This document shows, in pieces, positions 54,410-63,387 of a DNA stretch of 64,000 bases. The position numbers were made by a program, and so were the translations under genes. Each line of letters starts with the position of its first letter. The stretch's first letter is position 1. The notes under the pieces are model-generated. The model was given only the letters and a program-made list of their open reading frames with translations. It did no database searches and was not told the DNA's origin. This DNA comes from an uncultured Draconibacterium sp. (GTDB taxonomy: Bacteria > Bacteroidota > Bacteroidia > Bacteroidales > Prolixibacteraceae): the NCBI RefSeq assembly GCF_963676735.1, contig NZ_OY781464.1, positions 2,885,001-2,949,000 on the forward strand. Reading direction: 5' to 3'.

Positions 54410-55780
54410 TTATTCTATTACTCCTTGTTTGCCCAAATCCAGTTTTACAACATCCACATCAGAGAACACATCAGCAATTACCATTGCAGCTCCCAATGCA
54501 CTTGAGTTATCTATTTCCGATACCAGTACTTTTTTTGCCGGGAAATTTTTTTGCAGCAAGTAAATAAATATGGGATTGCGTGCAAAACCTCCTGAAACAT
54601 AAAGGATTTCTGTTTCGTCGTTGGCAGGTATTACCAGCTTAAGCGCTGTTACACACAGCTCCGATAAATCAATCATTAATTTGGTGTACGCTTCTTTGTA
54701 ACTTTCAAACTTGCTCAAATACACCGTTTCCAAGCCCTCTTCAAAACTCTCTTTTCCATTCGGGAAATAAACCGGGTTGGGGTACTTTTCTAACAGGCTG
54801 TTTAACCGTACATCATCCTTTTTTACTGTTTTAAAGGCATCATTTTCCACGCCGAAATATTTTGCCAGTTTTGCGACCCATACTTCGTGAAAATGGCCCA
54901 TAAACAAACGCGAGGATTTTACCTGCTTATTATCCGGGGTAAGAAAACACAAACAATCCTGCGCCAACTGGCTTTCGGTTAAAGGTTCGGTGTTGTATGG
55001 ATTCATATTTATGCACCAGGTACCGGTAGAAACCAAAATAAATTTTGCAGGGCTGGCCTTTAAATAAGGTGCCAACGAGGCCGAGCTGTCGTGAATTCCG
55101 ATACCAACCTTTACTTTTTCGCCATAAATTTTTACCGGAAAAACCGCATCGTTCGAGATGGGTTCGGGCAACGAAATGCCATTGTCGCCAAGCCATTGAT
55201 GGTATTCCATTTTATCGAAATCCCACATAAAAGTATGGCATCCGATGGAGGTGGGTTCCGAGGTAACTTTTTTAGTAAGCGAATACGACAGGTATTGCGG
55301 AAAGTGCAGAATTGACTTTGCCTTACCAAACACTTCCGGTTTTTCTTTTTTCAACCATAAAGTTTGAATTCCTGAGTTCAGCAAAAGCCCTAAGGCCGGG
55401 CTTGCCGTTTTTCGGCAAAATTCGCTTTTACCGCCGTATCTGGCAAAAAGGTTTTCCGAAATCGAATCAGGAATTTCTTTCAGATAATTGTAAACAGGTG
55501 TAAGCTGCTTGCCGTTTTCGTCCAGAAACATTAATGAAGCACCGTAAGTCGAGAAATTTACACCTACAAGCTTAAACTCCTGCTTTCTGGTAGTAATTTC
55601 GGCCAGTGTTTTTGAAATCCAGGTATTAATTAAGTCAATATCATCACATTCAAAACCATCATCATCTAAAACCACCGGAAATTTCTCTTCGTGCTGATAA
55701 ACAACCTTAAATTTATTATCAAACAACAGTATTTTTTTGTTGGTTTTTCCGATATCGAAAACAGCAATTACTTCAGTCAT
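54410..55780 (-). CDS. rhaB: Rhamnulokinase-like FGGY carbohydrate kinase
   Basis: The 456-residue FGGY kinase has FDIGKTNKKILLFD at the N-terminus, VGVNFSTYGAS, a central GIGIHDSSASLAPY, and C-terminal YVSGGFARNP. It lies between rhaA and the sulfatase fusion. Context makes L-rhamnulose the expected substrate. The family is the divergent Bacteroidota form, so the symbol reflects context as much as sequence. Confidence 0.83.
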   Translation of the reverse strand: MTEVIAVFDIGKTNKKILLFDNKFKVVYQHEEKFPVVLDDDGFECDDIDLINTWISKTLAEITTRKQEFKLVGVNFSTYGASLMFLDENGKQLTPVYNYLKEIPDSISENLFARYGGKSEFCRKTASPALGLLLNSGIQTLWLKKEKPEVFGKAKSILHFPQYLSYSLTKKVTSEPTSIGCHTFMWDFDKMEYHQWLGDNGISLPEPISNDAVFPVKIYGEKVKVGIGIHDSSASLAPYLKASPAKFILVSTGTWCINMNPYNTEPLTESQLAQDCLCFLTPDNKQVKSSRLFMGHFHEVWVAKLAKYFGVENDAFKTVKKDDVRLNSLLEKYPNPVYFPNGKESFEEGLETVYLSKFESYKEAYTKLMIDLSELCVTALKLVIPANDETEILYVSGGFARNPIFIYLLQKNFPAKKVLVSEIDNSSALGAAMVIADVFSDVDVVKLDLGKQGVIE

Positions 55781-55871
55781 CTCTTTAATTTTAAAAGATT
55801 AGCCTCTCTTGCCACTTAAAACACTGACGCATAAACACCAACAAGAGAGGCCTGATCAAACTATATTTTTT

Positions 55872-57140
55872 TTACTGAGCTCTTTTTGAAAGAACCTCGG
55901 TTTCGTATTTCTGAACTTCAGCAATGTAATCCATGCCGGTTGCAACACCTTCCTGCAAACAGTAATAATCCCAAACTGCGGCAAAAGGCATTGTTTTCAG
56001 TTCTTCGAGCATGGCCAAACGTTCGAAGTTTTTACCGGCTTCTTCCAAAGCAACCATATCTTTTGTAGGCTCAAGAGCTGCAATTAAGAAAGCTTTCATG
56101 GCCGCACGCGTACCCGTTACGTAGGCTCCAATGCGGTTAATTGAGGCATCAAAAAAGTCTAAACCAATTTTAACCCGACTAAGGAAATCGTTACGCATAA
56201 TTTCGGAGGCAATCAACTGCACATCTTCATTTAATGTTACCACGTGGTCTGAGTCCCAGCGAATTGGGCGTGTGACGTGTAACAATACTTCGTCGATAAA
56301 CTGAAGACAGGAAGAAATTTTATCGCCAACCTGCTCGGTTGGGTGGAAGTGTCCATTATCCAAACAAATCATTTTGTTGCGGCTAATGGCATATCCAAGG
56401 TAGAAATCGTGCGAACCAACCGTCATCGATTCTGCGCCAATTCCAAATAATTTACTTTCAACAGCATCTTTCATGTGTTCGGTAGGGTAGTCAACTTCCA
56501 TAGCCTCATCCAACGATTTTTTCAAGATTGCCCTCAATCCGTTACGGTCAATCGGCACGTCTTTCGAGCCATCCGGAATCCAGGTATTGTGCACACAAGG
56601 CGTACCCAATTGTTTACCCATTTCAGCAGAAATGGCACGACAACGTTTCAGGTGTTCTACCCAAAATTTACGGTTTTCTTCGTTTTTGCTTGAAAGTGTA
56701 AATCCATCGGCAGCACGGTCGTGCGAGAAACACGAGGCGTTAAAATCCATTCCAATACCCTGGGTTTTACACCAGTCAATCCAGCTTTGGAAGTGTTTTA
56801 CTTCAATTTGGTCGCGATCTACTTTTTCGCCCTTAAAATCGCCATAAATAGCATGAAGGTTTAAGCGCTGTGTACCCGGTAAAAGCGAAAGTACTTTTTC
56901 AAGGTCGGTACGCATTTCGGCAATCGAACGTGCTTTGCCGGGGTAGTTACCTGTAGTTTGAATACCACCACCCGAAAGCTCGGCATCAGGCGTTTCAAAA
57001 CCACCTACATCATCGGTTTGCCAACAGTGCAACGAAATGTTTACATCTTTCATTTTTGCAATTGCAGCATCGGTGTCAACGCCAATTGCGGCGTATTGTT
57101 CTTTGGCTATTTCGTACGCCTTTTTAATTAATTCACTCAT
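55872..57140 (-). CDS. rhaA: L-rhamnose isomerase
   Basis: The 422-residue protein aligns along its length with E. coli RhaA as recalled: SLHCWQTDDVGGFE, QTTGNYPGKAR, NLHAIYGDF, metal-binding CLDNGHFHPTE, and LHVTRPIRWDSDHVV. It converts L-rhamnose to L-rhamnulose. The gap to rhaB is 91 bases. Confidence 0.96.
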   Translation of the reverse strand: MSELIKKAYEIAKEQYAAIGVDTDAAIAKMKDVNISLHCWQTDDVGGFETPDAELSGGGIQTTGNYPGKARSIAEMRTDLEKVLSLLPGTQRLNLHAIYGDFKGEKVDRDQIEVKHFQSWIDWCKTQGIGMDFNASCFSHDRAADGFTLSSKNEENRKFWVEHLKRCRAISAEMGKQLGTPCVHNTWIPDGSKDVPIDRNGLRAILKKSLDEAMEVDYPTEHMKDAVESKLFGIGAESMTVGSHDFYLGYAISRNKMICLDNGHFHPTEQVGDKISSCLQFIDEVLLHVTRPIRWDSDHVVTLNEDVQLIASEIMRNDFLSRVKIGLDFFDASINRIGAYVTGTRAAMKAFLIAALEPTKDMVALEEAGKNFERLAMLEELKTMPFAAVWDYYCLQEGVATGMDYIAEVQKYETEVLSKRAQ

Positions 57141-57258
57141 TTTTATAATTTTATAATTGTTGTTTTTTGATTGATTATCTGATGCTGGATCACAGATACC
57201 AGTTTCTGGAATTGCTTATTCATATTAAATAACATCCTAATTCTACAACATTCTATCT

Positions 57259-57573
57259 CTACTCCATATAAAATACTTCTTCCAACGGCACTGAGACCGG
57301 CGAATTATCAGGATTGGCTTTCATCACATCTTTCATAAAAGCCCACCATTTTTGCACAATTTCGGTTTGTCCTAAATCTTGCGAACCTCCTTCGCCACTC
57401 ACCTTTTGAAAAGCAAAGAGAATGTTGGTTTCTTCGTCTAAAAAGATGGAATATTCGCTTACTCCGGCATCTTTTAGAAGCTGTTTAAGCTCGGGCCAAA
57501 TTTCATCGTGGCGTTTTTTATATTCTGCTTTTTGCCCTTCGTTGAGGTACATTTTAAATGCTAATCGTTGCAT
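57259..57573 (-). CDS. rhaM: L-rhamnose mutarotase
   Basis: The 104-residue protein has the RhaM pattern: AFKMYLNEGQKAEYKKRHDEIWPEL with the catalytic histidine in KRHDEIWP, then SIFLDEETNILFAF and KWWAFMKDVM. It interconverts anomers of L-rhamnose. It sits between rhaT and rhaA. Confidence 0.95.
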   Translation of the reverse strand: MQRLAFKMYLNEGQKAEYKKRHDEIWPELKQLLKDAGVSEYSIFLDEETNILFAFQKVSGEGGSQDLGQTEIVQKWWAFMKDVMKANPDNSPVSVPLEEVFYME

Positions 57574-57599
57574 GCTTTTTCAATTATTGATAAAGTTGT

Positions 57600-58706
57600 T
57601 TAAAGCGTATTCACAAAATCACTTTTAGCAATACCCATAATTATTACCGACAGCAAAATCAAACCAATTCCCCAGTAAATAGTAGCTTTTGTTTTATTAG
57701 AAACACCTGACCATTCTTTACGCCAGAATCCCCAAAAGTTTGCAGTAAGAATAATGGTTGACATATGCAGAATCCACGAACTCGCTCCATTGCCAATTTT
57801 GGTTTCTCCCATTCCGTAGAAAAAGAATTGTAAAAACCAGGTAGTTCCGGCCAGTGCACAGAAAAGGTAATTCTTTAAAAGTGGAGTTTTGGCATCAACA
57901 AAATCACGCCCTGTTTTATTTTTAAGGATTAAGGCAACCGACCAAATTAGGTTGGTGGTTAATCCTCCCCACAGAATTACCAGGAATATGATGTTGTTTT
58001 CGAACAAATATTTGCCATCGCTAACAAAAGCGAAATTATTAGTAACCGCAATTTCGCGCACTGCCTCGCCCATTTCTTTTCCTGCATCAATTCCGAAGCT
58101 AAAGAATGCACTTAAAACTCCGGAGATTACGGCAATTACTAAACCTTTTGTTAGTTTAAACTCGGTATTTACGCCTTCTTTTACATCCGCTAACTCTTTG
58201 TCTTTCATCAGCCCTGCCTTGCCACAAAGCACAATTCCAACCATCAAGACTAAAATGCCGAATAAAATAATCCGACCACTGGTGCTTGCCAGCATATCGG
58301 TAAATGAATCTCCTACAGGTAAAACTTCGCCCAAATTGCCAATATTACGTAAAATGGGCAGCCCCAGAGACCCCACCAACGATGTAATTCCGAGCAAAAC
58401 AGAATTCCCCAGCGACATTCCAAGATATCGAATTCCAAGGCCGTAGGTTAAACCACCAATTCCCCACATTAACCCAAGAAAGTAGGTTAAACGTACGGTT
58501 GACGAATCGGTTTCTGATAAAATATCCTGCCATCCCGGAGAGGTTAACACAGTTGCGATGTATGGCATAATCAGCCACGAAAATAACCCTCCTACTATCC
58601 AATATATTTCCCAGCGCCACTTTCGTACCAAATTATAAGGCATGTACCAACTTCCTGATGATGCACCGCCTAAGGAGTGAAAAAGAATTCCAAGAATTGC
58701 ATTCAT
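57600..58706 (-). CDS. rhaT: L-rhamnose/proton symporter
   Basis: The 368-residue membrane protein has about ten helices and the RhaT pattern: HSLGGASSGSWYMPYN at the start, WGIGGLTYGLGIRYLGMSLGNSVLLG, and a C-terminal NFWGFWRKEW. It is the first gene of the rhamnose operon and reads away from the AraC regulator across a 113-base region that holds the promoter and tandem repeats. Confidence 0.93.
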   Translation of the reverse strand: MNAILGILFHSLGGASSGSWYMPYNLVRKWRWEIYWIVGGLFSWLIMPYIATVLTSPGWQDILSETDSSTVRLTYFLGLMWGIGGLTYGLGIRYLGMSLGNSVLLGITSLVGSLGLPILRNIGNLGEVLPVGDSFTDMLASTSGRIILFGILVLMVGIVLCGKAGLMKDKELADVKEGVNTEFKLTKGLVIAVISGVLSAFFSFGIDAGKEMGEAVREIAVTNNFAFVSDGKYLFENNIIFLVILWGGLTTNLIWSVALILKNKTGRDFVDAKTPLLKNYLFCALAGTTWFLQFFFYGMGETKIGNGASSWILHMSTIILTANFWGFWRKEWSGVSNKTKATIYWGIGLILLSVIIMGIAKSDFVNTL

Positions 58707-58746
58707 AATGCTAGTTTTTAAGTTTTATTGATTTAAAATTAGACTT

Positions 58747-58754
58747 CAAAAGTA
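58747..58754 (-). promoter_or_regulatory. -7 promoter word of the rhamnose operon
   Basis: TACTTTTG on the minus strand fits TAnnTTTG and lies 41 bases upstream of rhaT. A TTG lies about 20 bases further upstream as a possible -33 element. Confidence 0.55.
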
Positions 58755-58760
58755 TTTGTA

Positions 58761-58782
58761 AAACAAGAGCTAAACAATAGCT
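58761..58782. promoter_or_regulatory. Two adjacent 11-bp direct repeats, candidate AraC-family operator
   Basis: AAACAAGAGCT (58761-58771) and AAACAATAGCT (58772-58782) differ by one base and are exactly one helical turn apart. They lie just upstream of the rhaT -7 word and between the divergent genes. Direct half-sites in this position are typical of AraC-family activators. Confidence 0.55.
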
Positions 58783-58819
58783 GTTTTGGCAGTTTTTTTA
58801 TATATATTGGCACTAATTT

Positions 58820-59692
58820 ATGAAAGACTACTTTAAATACCTCACAACCGCCGATGAGGATATTGACTGGGGCTTATACCTGAATGTTGCAGGCACTTCA
58901 GGCATTGCCCCCAAAACACTGTACCCTCCGCAGGAACACCCTTCAGAATACTTTTTCAGCTGGGAAACAGGCCGTATTTTACAAGAATACCAATTAAACT
59001 ACATTACTAAAGGCACTGGTATATACGAAAATAAATATGGAAAATTCCAGGTAAAACCCGGAAGTATTATGCTTATATTTCCGAATGAGTGGCACCGCTA
59101 CCGGCCAATTAGAACCAGCGGCTGGACCGAAAACTATGTTGGTTTTAATGGGCGGATCGCTAACGAATTATTAAAACATAAAATCTTTAATCCGAAACAA
59201 CCGGTTATCAATTGTGGCATAAAAGAAGAAATAATTGACACCTATTTAAAGATTTATGATTTGGTGGAAAAAGAACGCCCCGGATTTCAACAGGTGGCTT
59301 CCGGAATGGTGGTAAAATTGCTCGGTTATATTGTTTCGTTTGAAAAACGAAAAGAGTTTTCAGGAAAACCCATTGCCAAAGTAATTGAACAGGTAAGGTT
59401 TTTAATGCGCCAAAACATTGAAACCGAATACAACATGGAAGAGTTGGCGCGCGTACACCATGTTGGGTACTCGTATTTTCGCAAAATGTTTAAGAAATAT
59501 ACCGGAGTTTCGCCGGCGCAATACCACCTTCAGTTGCGCATTATCCGAGCAAAAGAGCTTCTGGTTTCTACCGATAAAAACATTTCAGAAATTGCGATCC
59601 AACTGGGTTTCCAGAATGTTTATCACTTTAGCATGCTTTTTAAAAAGAAAACAGGAATGAGTCCTTCGGAATTTCGAAAAAGGTTGAATTAA
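58820..59692 (+). CDS. AraC-family regulator of rhamnose use (inferred)
   Basis: The 290-residue protein has an N-terminal cupin-like sensor (about 30-140) with NYITKGTGIYENKYGKFQVKPG-type strands and the WHRYRPI segment. A C-terminal double HTH (about 190-290) carries ARVHHVGYSYFRKMFKKYTGVSP and IAIQLGFQNVYHFSMLFKKKTGMSP. It is transcribed divergently from rhaT and probably activates the rhamnose operon when rhamnose is bound. Confidence 0.9.
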   Translation: MKDYFKYLTTADEDIDWGLYLNVAGTSGIAPKTLYPPQEHPSEYFFSWETGRILQEYQLNYITKGTGIYENKYGKFQVKPGSIMLIFPNEWHRYRPIRTSGWTENYVGFNGRIANELLKHKIFNPKQPVINCGIKEEIIDTYLKIYDLVEKERPGFQQVASGMVVKLLGYIVSFEKRKEFSGKPIAKVIEQVRFLMRQNIETEYNMEELARVHHVGYSYFRKMFKKYTGVSPAQYHLQLRIIRAKELLVSTDKNISEIAIQLGFQNVYHFSMLFKKKTGMSPSEFRKRLN

Positions 59693-59755
59693 AGCCAAGC
59701 CAATGGCTATTTTGGGCAATTGCTTCTTTTACAAAACTACGAATGGATAGAAAAC

Positions 59756-59786
59756 AAAAAAGCTCCGAATTTCTTCGAAGCTTTTT
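59756..59786. terminator. Bidirectional terminator between the AraC gene and tRNA-Lys
   Basis: AAAAAGCTCCGAA (59756-59768) pairs with TTCGAAGCTTTTT (59774-59786), with one mismatch. A-run and T-run on either side let it serve the AraC gene on plus and the tRNA on minus. Confidence 0.8.
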
Positions 59787-59792
59787 GCGGTG

Positions 59793-59865
59793 TGACTCAG
59801 CTGGGGTTCGAACCCAGGACCCCATCCTTAAAAGGGATGTGCTCTACCAACTGAGCTACTGAGTC
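59793..59865 (-). tRNA. tRNA-Lys (anticodon TTT)
   Basis: On the minus strand the 73-base gene folds as a cloverleaf: acceptor GACTCAG/CTGAGTC, D-arm GCTC...GAGC, anticodon stem CATCC/GGATG with loop CTTTTAA, and T-arm with GGTTCGAACCC. The anticodon TTT specifies lysine. CCA is not encoded. Confidence 0.96.
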
Positions 59866-59901
59866 ATCCTTTGTTGTTCCTTTGTTTCTCAAAGGCGGGT
59901 G

Positions 59902-59932
59902 CAAAAGTAATTATTATTTTTTTTCACACAAA
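59902..59932 (-). promoter_or_regulatory. Promoter of tRNA-Lys
   Basis: On the minus strand TTTG (59929-59932) and TACTTTTG (59902-59909) are separated by 19 bases, matching the Bacteroidota -33/-7 consensus. The start of transcription would fall about 30 bases before the tRNA. The rest of 59933-60183 shows nothing recognisable. Confidence 0.75.
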
Positions 59933-60183
59933 TCATCTGGCATTTTTTTTCAAAAAAAATTGAAACATTACTTCTCTGATTTACTATCTCCGCTTTCGAC
60001 TCGTTGACAATTCTCAATCGCAACTCACACAAAAAAGCCAAATAAACAACAACTTACAACACCTTACCGCCTTGAACATTTTTATTTCGCACAAATAATT
60101 TGAAGAGCAAAAATTTTAATAGTAGTTTTGATTTTTTCAAGAACATTTTGAATTGAAAAGGGAGAACTTAATAATACATCAAC

Positions 60184-61992
60184 TTGATTAGTACCGAAGG
60201 ATATATTGTACTTGCAATTGTACTGTTAACGATTATTGCCCTGGCAAAAGAATTGATGCGCCCGGGTTTAATTTTTTTCTCTGCCGCAATAATTTTAATG
60301 GCTACAGGTTCCATAACCGACAAAGAGATGCTGGCAGGTTTTTCCAATAAAGGAATGATAACAATTGGCATTCTTTTTATTGTTAGCGAAGGTATCAGAC
60401 AATCGGGCATATTAAACCGCCTTGCACAAACCTATCTTCCCCGCAAACGTCGGAAAATGGTTTCATTAATACCACAAATAATGTTGCCAGTATCGGTATT
60501 ATCAGCTTTTCTAAACAATACTCCGGTTGTAATTATTTTTGCTCCTATCATCAAAAAATGGTCTGAAAACCTCAACCTGTCGTCTAAAAAATTTCTAATT
60601 CCCTTATCGTACGCCACAATTTTTGGCGGCATGTGCACCTTAATCGGCACATCAACCAACCTGGTTGTTCATGGCTTAATTCTGGAAAACGGCCACGAGG
60701 GCTTTAACATGTTTGAACTGGGAAAAATTGGTGGCTTTATTGCAGTTACCGGCACCATTTACATGACAGTTTTTAGCAACAGGTTTTTGCCCGGTGAGAA
60801 GATTTTTTTCAATGCTAAAAGTTCTACCGAATACAAAGACTATCATTACGATATTATTATCACCGAAAACAGTAATTTAATAGGCCTTGAAATTAGAAAT
60901 GGCCGTATGAAAGAGCTTAAAGGCCTGATTATACAAACCATTAACCGCGAAGGAAATATTATTGAAACCCGAAAGGGGATATTTAAAATTCTTGAAAACG
61001 ACAAACTGCTGGTTGCCGGAAAATCGGATCGTTTAAATTACATTCTGGCCAACCAAAACGTTAAACTTAGCGGAATAGATTTAATAAAAGATGTTCCGAA
61101 AGAAAACCTGAAACAATACGAAGCTGTTTTATCGCCAAGATTTCCGGCCATTGGAAAAACAATTCATGAGTTTAACTTTTACGACCATTACCAGGCTGTT
61201 GTACTTGCAGTACACCGAAACGGAGAACGGATAACCAGCCACAAAGACCAGCTAAAATTAAAAACCGGCGATAATTTGGTGCTACTCACTACCGAAAAAT
61301 TTATTGAGAACTGGGGCGACTCCAAAATTTTTCTGCTCACATCATACATTCGCGATTACCGTTCAACCGGAACCTTTTGGAAAAAATGGATCGCTTTTAT
61401 TATTCTGCTGGCTATGGTAATTGGCACAACCATTGGCAAGTTTATTGCCTCACCCGATGGCATTACTTTAGATATGTTCTTTTTCTCATCTATCGCGGCA
61501 ATGTTGCTTATTTGGTTAAAAATAATGCCTCATCAAAAATACACCAAAGCTATTAGTTGGGATGTTTTAATTACCATTGCCTGTGCTTTTGCCATAAGTA
61601 AAGCCATGCAAAATTCAGGTGCAGCAGAAGCTATCGCACGCACCACCATAAACTTCTCGAAAGGTTTTGGCCCCATTGGCGTAATGGCCGCACTCTATAT
61701 CATAACTGCAATTTTTACCGAAATAATTACCAATAATGCAGCAGCTGCCCTGGTGTTTCCAATAGCCCTGGCAGCCTCGCATCAGCTAAATCTCGATCCC
61801 AAGCCCTTTTTTGTAACCATTGCCATTGCCGCATCAGCAAGTTTCTCAACACCCATTGGCTACCAAACCAACCTTATAATCCAGGCTATCGGAAACTATA
61901 AATTCCGTGATTATGTAAAGATTGGCTTACCTCTTAACTTAATCGCATTTATTCTGTCCATGCTCCTAATTCCGTATTTCTGGAGCTTCTAA
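60184..61992 (+). CDS. SLC13-type permease with TrkA-C domains, possible sulfate transporter
   Basis: The 602-residue protein has membrane helices in the first 200 and last 220 residues and two RCK_C/TrkA-C-like domains between (about 205-390). Symmetric family motifs are FLNNTPVVIIFAP with GTSTNLVVHG, and ITNNAAAALVFP with STPIGYQTNLII. The start is TTG at 60184; the next ATG would remove the first helix. Position upstream of cysD and cysN suggests sulfate uptake, as for several SLC13 proteins with this layout. Confidence 0.88.
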   Translation: MISTEGYIVLAIVLLTIIALAKELMRPGLIFFSAAIILMATGSITDKEMLAGFSNKGMITIGILFIVSEGIRQSGILNRLAQTYLPRKRRKMVSLIPQIMLPVSVLSAFLNNTPVVIIFAPIIKKWSENLNLSSKKFLIPLSYATIFGGMCTLIGTSTNLVVHGLILENGHEGFNMFELGKIGGFIAVTGTIYMTVFSNRFLPGEKIFFNAKSSTEYKDYHYDIIITENSNLIGLEIRNGRMKELKGLIIQTINREGNIIETRKGIFKILENDKLLVAGKSDRLNYILANQNVKLSGIDLIKDVPKENLKQYEAVLSPRFPAIGKTIHEFNFYDHYQAVVLAVHRNGERITSHKDQLKLKTGDNLVLLTTEKFIENWGDSKIFLLTSYIRDYRSTGTFWKKWIAFIILLAMVIGTTIGKFIASPDGITLDMFFFSSIAAMLLIWLKIMPHQKYTKAISWDVLITIACAFAISKAMQNSGAAEAIARTTINFSKGFGPIGVMAALYIITAIFTEIITNNAAAALVFPIALAASHQLNLDPKPFFVTIAIAASASFSTPIGYQTNLIIQAIGNYKFRDYVKIGLPLNLIAFILSMLLIPYFWSF

Positions 61993-62125
61993 TTAAAGTA
62001 ACTGCTGACCACAATTGCTGTAGTAACAAAGCCCAGAATCCATCTGCTATTTAAAATCATTCTTAAATAAAATTTCTCATCAGACACAAATGTCTTTTAT
62101 CCCTAAGTCAACCAGAATAAAGTTC

Positions 62126-62133
62126 TATATTTG
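62126..62133 (+). promoter_or_regulatory. -7 promoter word upstream of cysD
   Basis: TATATTTG matches TAnnTTTG and predicts a leader of about 200 bases before cysD. No convincing riboswitch fold was recognised in that leader, and no strong -33 element is present. The interval 61993-62338 is otherwise empty. Confidence 0.5.
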
Positions 62134-62338
62134 CAGTCGTTTTGTAAGAAGTAAATTGAATTTTATACAGCTACAGTGCAGTTTACCAAAGCAATTTTTT
62201 GTATGAAGCATTTTTGCTTGCTGCCCGGTTGTTAATATAAAATAACAGGTAACAAAAATCTTTCACCGGTAAATTCACAAGCTTAAGTTACCAGTGAATG
62301 TTTGGAGTTAGCTGTTGAAAACAAACAATTCTATATAT

Positions 62339-63247
62339 ATGAATAACTATTCATTAACAAACCTGCGCGAACTGGAGGCCGAAGCCATCCACATCATCCG
62401 CGAGGTGGCAGCCGAATTTGAGAACCCGGTAATGCTTTATTCCATCGGAAAAGATTCTTCAGTAATGGTACGCCTGGCCGAAAAAGCTTTTTATCCCGGC
62501 AAAGTGCCATTCCCATTAATGCATATCGATTCGAAATGGAAATTCCAGGAAATGATTGAGTTTCGCGATAATTACGCTAAAGAAAAAGGCTGGGACCTGA
62601 TTGTGCACCACAACAAAGAAGGCTTTGAAGGTGGCGTTGGACCATTCACGCATGGAAGTAAGGTACATACCGATATCATGAAAACCCAGGCTTTGCTGGC
62701 CGGGCTAAACAAATATAAATTTGATGCCGCTTTTGGCGGTGCCCGTCGCGACGAAGAAAAATCGCGTGCCAAAGAACGTATTTTCTCCTTCCGCGATAAG
62801 TTTCACCAGTGGGATCCCAAAAACCAGCGTCCTGAATTGTGGAACATTTACAACAGCCGCGTGCAGAAAGGTGAATCCATCCGGGTATTCCCAATCTCCA
62901 ACTGGACAGAGCTGGACATTTGGCAGTACATCCGACTGGAGAATATCCCCATTGTACCGCTGTATTACGCCAAAGAACGTCCGGTAGTTGATATCGATGG
63001 CAGCCTGATTTTAGTAGACGACGAGCGTATGCCAAAAGAACTGCGCGAGAAAGCTGAAATGCGAAAGGTGCGTTTCCGTACTTTGGGCTGTTACCCGCTT
63101 ACCGGAGCTATTGAGTCGGAAGCCGATACCATCGAAAAAATTGTGGAAGAAATGATGACTGTAACCGTTTCAGAACGTACAACACGGGTTATCGACTTCG
63201 ACCAGGAAGCAAGTATGGAACAGAAAAAACGGGAGGGATATTTCTAA
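62339..63247 (+). CDS. cysD: Sulfate adenylyltransferase, small subunit
   Basis: Starting at ATG 62339 the protein has 302 residues, the same as E. coli CysD, and begins in line with it (NLRELEAEAIHIIREVAAEF). An upstream TTG at 62315 would add eight residues. The PP-loop is YSIGKDSSVM, followed by HIDSKWKF and GGARRDEEKSRAKER. With CysN it makes adenylyl sulfate from ATP and sulfate, the first step of assimilation. Confidence 0.96.
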   Translation: MNNYSLTNLRELEAEAIHIIREVAAEFENPVMLYSIGKDSSVMVRLAEKAFYPGKVPFPLMHIDSKWKFQEMIEFRDNYAKEKGWDLIVHHNKEGFEGGVGPFTHGSKVHTDIMKTQALLAGLNKYKFDAAFGGARRDEEKSRAKERIFSFRDKFHQWDPKNQRPELWNIYNSRVQKGESIRVFPISNWTELDIWQYIRLENIPIVPLYYAKERPVVDIDGSLILVDDERMPKELREKAEMRKVRFRTLGCYPLTGAIESEADTIEKIVEEMMTVTVSERTTRVIDFDQEASMEQKKREGYF

Positions 63248-63387
63248 GAAGAGCAGTGAAAGGGCATGAGACCGCGTCGCCTTTGGCTCGCGGAACCGTG
63301 ATTCAAAAAAAGTTTGTTGCAAGATTTCCCGAGGAGCACAGCGACGAAGGGAACTCATTCCAAAACCACTACAGCAAAAAAGAAAAA
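63248..63387. repeat. REP-like dyads between cysD and cysN
   Basis: CCGCG/CGCGG (about 63272-63294) and TTCCC/GGGAA (about 63327-63354) inverted repeats fill the gap. The second resembles extragenic palindromes common in this phylum. They may fold in the cysDN message. Confidence 0.45.

Noticed and set aside
62134..62338. Riboswitch in the cysD leader
   Set aside because: No conserved SAM-type or other riboswitch core could be recognised by eye.
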